Of a DNA stretch of 64,000 nt, positions 55,201 to 64,000 are shown piece by piece (position 1 is the stretch's first letter; each line of letters starts with the position of its first letter). Origin of the DNA: Crambe crambe (taxonomy: Eukaryota > Porifera > Demospongiae > Poecilosclerida > Crambeidae); assembly GCA_963924555.1 (NCBI GenBank), contig OZ004589.1:1798001-1862000 (forward strand), read 5' to 3'. A program made the translations under genes and the position numbers. The notes under the pieces are model-generated. The model was given only the letters and a program-made list of their open reading frames with translations, searched no databases and had not been told where the DNA came from.

Positions 55201-58200
55201 ATTCACTCTACCCAACACACTAATCCTCACTGTTAGTGCTACCGACCCTGACGGACTTGAGACCATCGAATATTCTCTGTCAGGCCCAGACAGCACACCT
55301 TTCAGTATCAATAATTCAACAGGCAGCATCTTTGCAGCTGTCGAGTTAGAAACGGCTCAAGATTATCGATTCTTCGCAGTTGCTAGTGACGGAGGAACTC
55401 AGATCTCGAGTGCTGTCGTGTATATATCAGTGACACGATCCGAATCTGTTGCACCATCTTTCACCAAAACCGAATTCCTCTTTGATCTCTCTGAAAGTGC
55501 CACTCCTGGGACATTTATCGGAATGGTTACTGCAGTTACCAGAGGCAATCGGTCTTCAACGGAATTCAGCCACTTGGGATTTCGAATAATCTTTCCTGAT
55601 CCCATCAGTTTCAATAACATTAGCTTAATTCCAACGAATACCTCGCAAGACCTCTTCCACATTGACCCCAGGTCTGGGAACATCAGTACTCAGTCATTTT
55701 TTGAGTTTGATTCTGAAAGCAGACAAATTTTCGTCTTCTATGTAGAAATTTTCAATGTGGATGATGGAACAGGTTATGAAAATACAACAGTTCAAGTCCG
55801 GCTTCAGGATGAAAACGATAACTCTCCTATCTTTGACCAATCTCTCTATACGCGTGTCATAAATACGTCTTTAGCAAGAAACTCAATCGTTGCTGTCTTA
55901 AATGCCTCTGATAGAGACTCAGGAAGCAACAGTAGAATCACCTACGAGATTGAGCGTCAGGATTTGCTCAAGGGTTTTGTCATAGGCCAAAGAACTGGAG
56001 AAATTTCAACTTCCAATTCCACATTAATACCTGGAGACTATTACCTCGATGTTATAGGCACTGATGGAGGAAACCCACCAAGAAGCTCACAAGCTAGAAT
56101 CTATATAGCTGTCATTCCCATCACACCAGAAGATATTGAGTTCACTCGAGAGATATATCACTTCACTACTGTTGAAGATGCTCCACCCAATACATTATTG
56201 GGAGCCATCAGAGCTGTGCAGATCAACTCTTCTCTATCCTCATCAGATATTACCTACTCGGTAATAAATGTGACCAATTGCTTCAGTATTGACTCACAAA
56301 GTGGTGAGATTAGGCTCTCCTGTACGATTTTGGACAGAGATACTATTGAAAGGTACGAATTTCCGGTCAAGGCTGAAGTCAATGGAGACGTTGAAGTTTA
56401 TGGGACAGTGAGAGTCACTCTTGAAGACATCAACGATAATGCACCTGATTTTTCACTTGATGTGTATACCAGTGTCATTGATGATCGCCATGGTAATTCT
56501 ACTCCTATACTTCAAGTTGTGGCTGTTGATGCAGATCAGGGGATAAATGGAACAGTATCTTACGAAATTGTCCCTCAAGATAACAACATTTTCAGAGTCA
56601 ACAGCACATCCGGTGAAGTCTTTCTCATCAATAACACAGTTCAAATTGGAGACTATAGACTGAGTGTACAAGCCACAGATATGGGAATTCCAGAGAGATT
56701 GAGTTCTTCTGCTCTTGTGCTGATATGCATCACCCGGGCCCATCCACAAACCTTGCAGTTTGCTACCCGTGATTTCAACATTACTGAAAACTCACCCCCA
56801 GGAACGGAGGTGGGTATCGTCACCCTGGCTACTAATGGAGGCAACATCATCAACACTGGCAATTTCCCAAATAACTTGCAATTCTCTATAACTGGAGGCG
56901 ATTCTCCAGACTTGTTTGAAATTGACAGAAATACTGGAAGGATAACCACTAGCTCCCGAAACATTAACAGAGAAGAGAGTACCTTCCACATCATACGAGT
57001 CCTTGCAAATTTCACACAATTTAATGATATCCAAATCCAGCATGTCGAATCCGATATCCGTGTAGCAGTTCTGGATGTAAATGATAATGCACCAGCGTTT
57101 CAGTTGAGGATCTATTCCACTGTCATTGACGACAACAGGGTCTTAGACAAAGTTATCTTCAACATTACAGCTAGTGATACTGATAGTCTGTCAAATGCTG
57201 AGCTGTCGTTTAGCATCAATCCACAGCCAGCATCATTCTTTGGAGTTCGAGTGACAAATGCAGATCCACCAAATACTTATGGTGAGATCTTTGTCAATGA
57301 TACTCTCACACCAGGAAATTATCGCTTTACCCTCACTGCTTCTGACAGAGGGACTCCTCCACTGAGTAGCAATGTGACTGTTGATATCATTGTGGAACAC
57401 GCCATCCCTGAAATGATCAACTTCACTTCTTCTAATTACTCCTTCTTCTTAAATGAAGAGACTCCTGATAGAACGGTAGTGGGTACTGTGTCTGTTCTTC
57501 CTGAAACGCCTGCTCTGGATCCTCTTATCTTTGCGATAGAAGGTGGTGATGGAGAGGAGTACTTCATCATCGATGCTTCAAGTGGAGTAATCATGAAAAA
57601 CCATCGAAGAATTGACCGAGAAAACATCACAGTACTCTCTCTGATGGTCAGAGCTTACTTACCTGAGCAGAATCCACCCCTGGAGGCTAGCACAGTGGTC
57701 ACAGTGACAATACAGGACATTAATGATAACCGTCCAAGATTTACAGAGGCAGTCTACCCCAGCATCGGTGTTGATACAGATATGATACAAGCCAATCATT
57801 CTCTGGTTACAGTAATGGCAACTGATGATGATATTGGAAGTAATGCTGAAGTGGACTTTGCTATCCACTCCATTATGTTCATGGGTTCATCGTACGGTGG
57901 ACACATATTCACCATAAACCAAGACGGACAGCTGTTCCTGTCACCCACACTTGAAACTGGAACGTATATTATCAGCATCAGTGGATCGGACAGAGGCAAT
58001 CCTGGACGAACAAGCTTCACGTCTGTGGTGGTGCAGATTCAGAGACCAGCTCCAGACAGCATCACTTTCACCAATCCAAGTGGGTACTCCTTCACACTGA
58101 CAGAGAACAACAGCTCGGTCACATTTGCACGTGTTGCTCTGGCTTCCATCCCGAACTATCTCCGCCAATTCATCAGGTACTCTGGAACAAGTGCTAATTT

Positions 58201-61200
58201 TTCGGTTTCCGACATGTCCGGCAATATCACAGCTCTTGGGACATTTGACTATGAAATGGTGAAGAATTTTTCATTCACGGTGACTGCCATGCTCAACGAC
58301 TCCACAAGATTGCCGCCTCTCAATCTCGAGGCAACAGTCAATGTCACTATTCTGATCATTGACGTGAATGACAATACTCCATTTTTCCTCAATTTTCCCT
58401 CTGAAATAACCCAATATGAAAATCGTACCACTCGGGAAGTGGTGTATGACCTCAATGCTAATGATAGTGATTCCAGCTCCAATTCTCAGTTGGTATATGA
58501 GATACAAAACACTGACATAGACTGGTTGATACGCATTAATTCAGCAAATGGTGAACTCACAACATCAGCGAGTTTGGACCGAGAGAACTCAATGCAGGCA
58601 CGAACACACATGATTGTGATAAGAGTATGTGACATGGGAACGCCACGCAGGTGTGTGCACAATTCAACTCCGTTTAGACTACTTGATATCAATGATAACA
58701 GACCTCGCTTAATATCGGGAGTGAGCTACAATGTCGCTGAAAGGAGACCACCAGGAAGTCGAGTCTTCTCCTTTCAAGGCATGGATCCTGATTCAGGAGC
58801 TAATGGAACTATCAGATACTTCATAACCTCATCAAATGTCCCGTTTTTATGTGATAGTGTTACAGGACAAGTCACCTTGACGGAAGAACTCGATTACGAA
58901 ATGAGGACTTTTTATATCATCATTGTACAACTGAATGACACGGGGACCCCTCAATTGACAACACATTACAACAATGTGAGGATTAATGTGGTGAATAAAC
59001 CTGATAATACACCAGAGTTTGTGCATAATGTTGGTGAAACGATGTACCGTAATAACACCGACCCTACAGTGTTAAGAGGAGATGTCTTGTTCCAAGTGAT
59101 GGCCAGAGATGCAGACATTCCTTCGAGTAACGATTCACTGAGATATGAGATCTTAAGTGTAGTAGCAGTGGGTAATAATAATACCGTACCTCAGCTGATG
59201 ATGGAAGCAACTACAGGACGAATCGTAAGTTCAGTCAACCAGGTCTTCATCCCTGAGGCAACCTTCACCCTCTCAGTTTTAGTATATGATCAGAGTGAGT
59301 TTAATCTCACAGACATGACGACCTTGTTGATCACAGTCATCCCCGATCCTTTAGCTTTCACTCAAACACAATATACTGTCTCCGTAAGGGAAGACTCTGG
59401 TCCAAGAGACTTGATTACTCTTCCTATCAGGCCTCTATCAGTGTCCTCAAATATAACTTACAGTATCGAAATTGTCAGACCAACATTGCCCATGGCTAGA
59501 TTTTCAGAAAGTGGGAATGGATTTCATAATACCACTATAAGGTATGTATCAGGACTGGACAGAGAGGTACAAGACGAGTATGTAATCAGAGTGACAGCTA
59601 CACGGAGTGTGAGGGATCGAACACAGACCACTCTTCTTGTGAGAGTCATTGATGCGAATGATAATAATCCTGTGATCATAGATAGAGTGGGAACAATATC
59701 CATCTCTGAAAACGTTCCTTCTCAGACGGTGATTACTAGAGTCAATGCAACCGATCGAGACATAGGTGATAATGCACTGCTGGTGTATCGCTTGAGTGAG
59801 AATGGTCTGCCTTTCTCCATGAACTCATCTACAGGAGTCATTAGAGCAGTGGGGAACCTGGATTACGAAACCACACCTTCTTACAACATAACAGTTACAG
59901 TCAGAGATTCAGGTAGTCCTCCGAGGGTAGTAAGCAGAGTCTACACAATAAATGTGGAAAATCTTAATGATAATTTCCCCGAGTTTTCTGCATTGGCCTA
60001 TTTTGGTGAAGTTTATGCGCGTGCTACTATCAATGAGTTTATCAGACACACAGAAGTGAGAGTAACTGATCGTGATGATGTCCGAAATCAGCAGATCCTC
60101 TCTTTCAGGATCTATTCTGAGACACGAAGTGACTTCCGTTTCCGTGTTGACCCAAGACCACCTTATCTGATTCGAGTGGAAGCCATTCCCGATGAAGCAG
60201 ATGCGAGTTCTCAACTGCTGGAGCTGAGGCTTGAAGTGACTGATGAAGGAGGAAAAGCTGCAACTGTGCCACTGTACATCTCAGTCTTCACTTCAAATAA
60301 CATAGCATCATACGTCTTTCATGGAGTGAGTGTCGGTCAGTTGCTATCCTGTGAGACTCCATCCACTTCTATATGCAACTTTCTGCGAGCTATTGGATCA
60401 CTGACCAGAATGGCCCTACAAGCAAGTGATACTGTCACATTTTATAACTACACAGTCAACGAATCACCAAGTAATCCTAATAGGTAAGTAAGTTTTATAT
60501 TATAGTGAATGCCAAGGAATGTACCATAGTTTAATCCAACCAAAACTGTATTATACATAAAGTGGTTGGAAAAAAAAAGTTCTTTTAGGTTAAAAACTGG
60601 GAAGTAATGTGGAACCTCCGAATAAAGGACACCTCTCTATAAAAGACACTTGTTGGTGTCCCACCATAGTACTTTGTGTATTAAATGACCTCTGAATAAA
60701 GGACACCCTTTCTATAGAGGACAATTTCAGTGGCCCCAACTTGTCCGTTATTTGAAGGTTCCGCTGCATAACTAGTTATCCCATTTCTATACCTTTCAAA
60801 CTACATAGGACCGGTGAATGTAGCTACAGAATATAATAATGAGTATGACATTGTACCATTAACTTTCTACTATATTATAGGATCATGGTAGAAGTATTCG
60901 GTTGGTATGGTAGCTCTGACTATCGTGAAAACAGGGGAGAACTCAACAGTCCAAATAGAATCCAGCCAATCAACTACGTCCCTTACAATGAAGAACTCTT
61001 CCAAGGAGTAGCCGAGGACAACTCCCTTGCATTTTTTGGATTTGCCATTGAGCTTGAAGAGAAGGTCACCACCCCTCCTCCTACTACGATGATTGTAACT
61101 GCAGCAGTGCCACTCACGACTATCATTGGAGTGGCTGTGGCAGTCGTGATTGTTGCACTGGTTGTCATTCTGGTCATTGTGCTTGTCTGCGTCTTTGGAA

Positions 61201-63676
61201 GGAAGAGAGACCAGCCAAAGAAAAAGAAGTAAGAATTTTAATGAATTTGATAGCTATTAGTCACCAGCAGTTATTTTAGTGGCAGCTGCTAGCTATCATA
61301 GTTAGCTATTGTAGCTAAAATTTCTAATCAAATGACTGGAAAATATTATTGTCATTCCCATAATGGATCTCATTAAACTGTAACACTACAGGATTTTCGG
61401 ACTGTAGATTCATGCACATGCACAATGGTAGCTGTATTGAAGTGTGTAGGAGTGTAGGCATAATGCTCTGTTCTGCAAGTAACTCATACAAAGATGCTAG
61501 GCTCATTCCTTATTGAATCATTCTCTTGGTTCTCAATAGAAACAGAAGACCAAGTGATCCCTATGACAGGAGCATCAACCGCCTTCGTAATCTAAACCGC
61601 TCAAAGAAGGGGTCATTTGACGAGACTCCCCTCCACTCAACAGGACAGAGTGACCTCGCTTATGAGACCATGTACGATGACGATGAAATTGTGGATACTG
61701 CACAGACTATGCCCTGGTTTGACCCCAAATATCTGGCTTCGGGAAAAGACGATGTAAGTTCCTTTGTCGTGCCTGTAGTAATCACTTTAAGGTCACTATA
61801 GAAGTCTCAGTAGTTTGAACAATATGGAATTACCTGCTATTTGAAATAGTACCACTTTACCTTACTTTATACTAGTCTCGCGCGCCAGACCTTTCTGCGG
61901 ACGGAAGGGGAGGGGGAAAGGAGGGAAAGGTCTGGTAACTATTGACAGGTTTTCGTGGACCTCCAGAATGTTGTAGTCACATGATAATCAGATGATTACA
62001 CGAGAGCTAGCGCGCGCTCAGAGAGATTGCAATCACTTGATCATGAGCGGACTGACTACTACAACTATTGAACTGGAGGACGTCCTTCTCAATTTGTCAA
62101 ACACAGAAAGAGATTTACCACTGCCAGTAGGAAGGCTCACGAAAGTATCTCGACCAGAGAGAAAATGTTTCATGATCTCTTCTTGCTTTTCACGAAGACT
62201 AGAATAGCCCATTTCTTCTTATCCTGGCATTTTAAATATTTAAATCTCTTTCTCCTAACTGCGATTGATAGTTTGCCACGTGAACTTTAGACAATCCATC
62301 TGATAATCTCGTGACAGCAACACCCATTTTTTTAAAATCTGAAATCTGATTGGTTCCACCAAGATTCTGGCGGAGGTCCATGAAAACCTGTCAATAGTTA
62401 CCAGACCTTTCCCTCCCCTTCCCCCTCCCCTTCTGTCTGCAGAAAGGTCTGGCGCGCGAGACTAACTTTATACATGGTAGCTGTAGCCAAGTAGCTATGT
62501 ATATTATTTCCATCAAAGAAGAGAAGAGTGTTGATAAAGAGATATTTTCATAATGGCTAGCTATGAAACCTGCCTTGACATGAACCTGATTCATCCTGAT
62601 AACGGTGTTCCTTATGGAGGACAGGCAAGATTAGCTTAATAACTCATCTTGTTTCTTCTTCTCCAGTATGACGGAGACACGGAACACACACTTGATCGAC
62701 CAGCAGGTAATAGGCAGGGAGTTCCCTTCAACCTCCGTGCCACTGTAGACGGAGATGCTCGCAGGGGAAGGAGACACTCGTCCGATGAGTCAGCAGTTGG
62801 AGGTCAGTCTGTGACGGAGTTGGATCACTCGGATTACCTTCAAGGCTACCAAAGCTCCACCCCTATGCAACCAGGTATAGCTTATAGTTCAATATAAGAC
62901 CAAAGCATTGTAATCAGAACTACATGAAATTAGCTATATCTAGCCATTATGAGGTCTTCACTAGCACACTCAAATTCTGTAGTGTCTAGTCACTGTTACA
63001 GTAATGAATGTCATTCCAGTATCAATGCTATAGCTAGTAAGCTAGAAGTCTATCTACATTCACCATGTCCCTTCACTATAACTGCTATAACTTTCTCAAT
63101 TCTTAACCAAATTTCTAGTTTAATGCATCAACAGAGAACTGATTAACCACTCTCTCTCTGCTGGTGTCTGAAATTTGAAATTTGGTTAATAGCTAGCTGA
63201 TGAGTTCGAGTAAGGGGCAAGGTGAATGCAAATCGACTTTAGTTAGGTTAATAGTAGTCTTGGCAATGTTCTCATAGCAAATTTTGCTCTCTTCTTCAGG
63301 TCAGAGAATGGGAGAGTTTGACATGTTTGCATCTCCTCGTGATCCTGACAAGCCCTTCAGACCATCTCTTGAGCATGCTCAGAACGAATGGGAACAACAC
63401 CAAAAACAGCTTCAGAGTCAAAGGTCCCAGCAACAAAGCCAGCAGAGGGTGACTACAAATCAGCCCAACCAACGACCTCCAGTTAACCAGCAACAGATGC
63501 CCAACCAAAGGGTTGCTAGCCAGCAGTTGCCAGGTCAACGGCTCCAACAGCAGAACCAGAGGGTTGCTAATGGTAACCAGCAACAGCGAATGCCAAATCT
63601 TAGGTCTGCCAATCAGCAGCGAATGCCCAATCAGAGGATAGCAAACTTAAGAGCCAAATATGGTCAAAATCAATAA
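45389..63676 (+). CDS. Giant NIDO-AMOP-VWD-EGF-cadherin transmembrane protein
   Basis: Seventeen exons: 45389-45464, 46527-47071, 47268-47597, 47801-48464, 48610-49236, 49375-49629, 51085-51209, 51437-51866, 52292-52414, 52534-52662, 52761-52913, 53055-53180, 53535-60483, 60881-61228, 61540-61753, 62667-62874, 63300-63676 (3,892 residues). Order: signal peptide; NIDO ([23 protein letters not shown]); AMOP ([31 protein letters not shown]); VWD opening with [12 protein letters not shown]4/SUSD2-like region; CNNCSEGYE; two calcium-type EGFs (DIDEC, DINEC); further Cys-rich/EGF units; about 21 cadherin repeats in one 6.95-kb exon; TM ([20 protein letters not shown]); cytoplasmic tail of about 277 residues, basic then acidic (YDDDEIVDT), ending Q/N-rich. 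Adhesion at the cell surface is inferred. No beta-catenin-binding motif was recognised. Confidence 0.92.
45824..46492. mobile_element. GTGACCGGCTCTGGG TIR element in intron 1
   Basis: GTGACCGGCTCTGGGAAAAC at the left end and its reverse complement GTTTTCCCAGAGCCGGTCAC at the right, with CCCTCCGTC/GACGGAGGG next inward. It is about 669 bp, with no transposase and no clean target duplication. It lies in the first intron of the cadherin gene. Confidence 0.85.
49254..49318. repeat. (AAC)n microsatellite
   Basis: About 15 AAC units followed by AAT/AAAAC variants, in the intron after the VWD exon of the cadherin gene. Confidence 0.95.
50088..50783. mobile_element. CTCAGTGCAATTAAGG TIR element in a cadherin-gene intron
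   Basis: Left CTCAGTGCAATTAAGGCTAGG and right CCTGGCCTTAATTGCACTGAG form the ends. Inside, near 50296-50358, is an exon-like stretch reading [20 protein letters not shown] and ending before AAG/GGTAAG, which may be captured host sequence or chance. The rest of intron 49630-51084 shows nothing. Confidence 0.65.
53181..53534. other. Intron before the giant cadherin exon
   Basis: No repeat or RNA gene was recognised; it ends in TTTCTTTACTCAG at the acceptor. Confidence 0.5.
60605..60768. mobile_element. GTGGAACCTCC-type MITE in intron
   Basis: Begins GTGGAACCTCCGAATAAAGG and ends GAAGGTTCCGCTG, with repeated AATAAAGGACACC units. It is related to 40054-40196 and lies in the intron after the giant exon. 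Confidence 0.7.
61873..62464. mobile_element. TAGTCTCGCG-type TIR element with perfect 9-bp target duplication
   Basis: Begins TAGTCTCGCGCGCCAGACC and ends GGTCTGGCGCGCGAGACTA; the TIRs extend about 90 bp and include CTATTGACAGGTTTTC and its complement. The flanks are exact 9-bp repeats ACTTTATAC (61864-61872 and 62465-62473). It is 592 bp with no transposase. It lies in the intron between the first two cytoplasmic-tail exons. Confidence 0.93.
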
Positions 63677-63677
63677 A
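63672..63677 (+). terminator. Candidate polyadenylation signal overlapping the stop codon
   Basis: AATAAA overlaps the TAA stop of the cadherin gene at 63674-63676. Such an early position would leave a very short 3' UTR, so another signal further on is possible. No gene was recognised in 63677-64000. Confidence 0.35.
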
Positions 63678-64000
63678 CAAAAGTAATAGAATGGATAATT
63701 AACTTATGCATAAAATAGAGGACTGTGAGTTTTTTTAAATGTCATATCTAGTTTATATTTTATAATGAATACATGTTATCTTATCAATTGCCATAATTAT
63801 GTATTTTGGATCAATTTAGCTCCTGCGTCTCAGTTCTGGTGTGCTGGAGCAACTATAGCCTTACTTATAAATGCAGATTTATGCCAGCATTTTGGGACTA
63901 ATCAGGACTTCAGGGAACCATAATTTGCCAGAATAATGGGGTACATTTTGGGGAATAACTGGAGCTGCTGCAAGCTAACATTATCGATCAGAGAGAGTGT

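Noticed and set aside
63296-63583. Minus-strand leucine-rich open frame
   Set aside because: It is the antisense of the Q/N-rich last exon of the cadherin gene.

Overview
The window looks like a piece of a compact invertebrate nuclear genome, most likely a demosponge of the Amphimedon type. The reasons are: spliced genes with mostly short GT-AG introns; animal-specific families (PI3K p85, Ig/FN3 receptors, cadherin repeats, NIDO/AMOP/VWD modules); AT-rich intergenic DNA; a very dense load of small inverted-repeat transposons; and scattered TAGCTA-type strings. The species is an inference. No bacterial operon, CRISPR array, rRNA or tRNA was recognised.

Layout. 1-5.2 kb is repeat-rich: a 90-bp minisatellite, a broken pogo/Tigger-like transposase fragment, inverted repeats and nested MITE-like insertions. 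About 5.2-17.04 kb (+) holds a class IA PI3-kinase regulatory (p85-type) gene with SH3, nSH2, coiled-coil iSH2 and cSH2 but no RhoGAP/BH domain, preceded by duplicated partial-SH3 exons whose splice phases all join. 18.4-41.8 kb (+) holds four tandem paralogous receptor genes, here called A, B, C and D, each with a signal peptide, Ig domains, one FN3 domain and a C-terminal membrane segment. Gene A is a fusion of a B-like and a C-like copy (six Ig domains), gene C has two damaged splice sites, and B and D have lost the cytoplasmic tail. Transposon remnants lie between the copies, including a retroelement 3' fragment (31.1-31.8 kb) and a TIR element found just upstream of A, B and C. 43.07-45.3 kb (-) is a five-exon gene with three SH2 domains, the third Vav-like. 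It is divergent, across a gap of about 0.1 kb, from a 17-exon gene (45.39-63.68 kb, +) encoding a 3,892-residue membrane protein: signal peptide, NIDO, AMOP, VWD, a MUC4/SUSD2-like region, EGF repeats, about 21 cadherin repeats, TM segment and a Q/N-rich tail.

All exon models come from reading GT/AG sites and phases. The four undamaged main coding models (p85 from 9356, genes A, B and D), the SH2 gene and the cadherin gene each sum to an exact multiple of three, which supports the joins.

How they may work together (inference): the window pairs cell-surface recognition proteins (Ig/FN3 receptors, a giant cadherin) with phosphotyrosine readers (PI3K regulatory subunit, triple-SH2 protein). No YxxM PI3K docking site was seen in the short receptor tails, so any direct link is unproven. 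The most unusual items are the NIDO-AMOP-VWD-EGF-cadherin architecture with its alternating calcium-motif pattern, the recombinant Ig receptor cluster, and the rearranged p85 gene.
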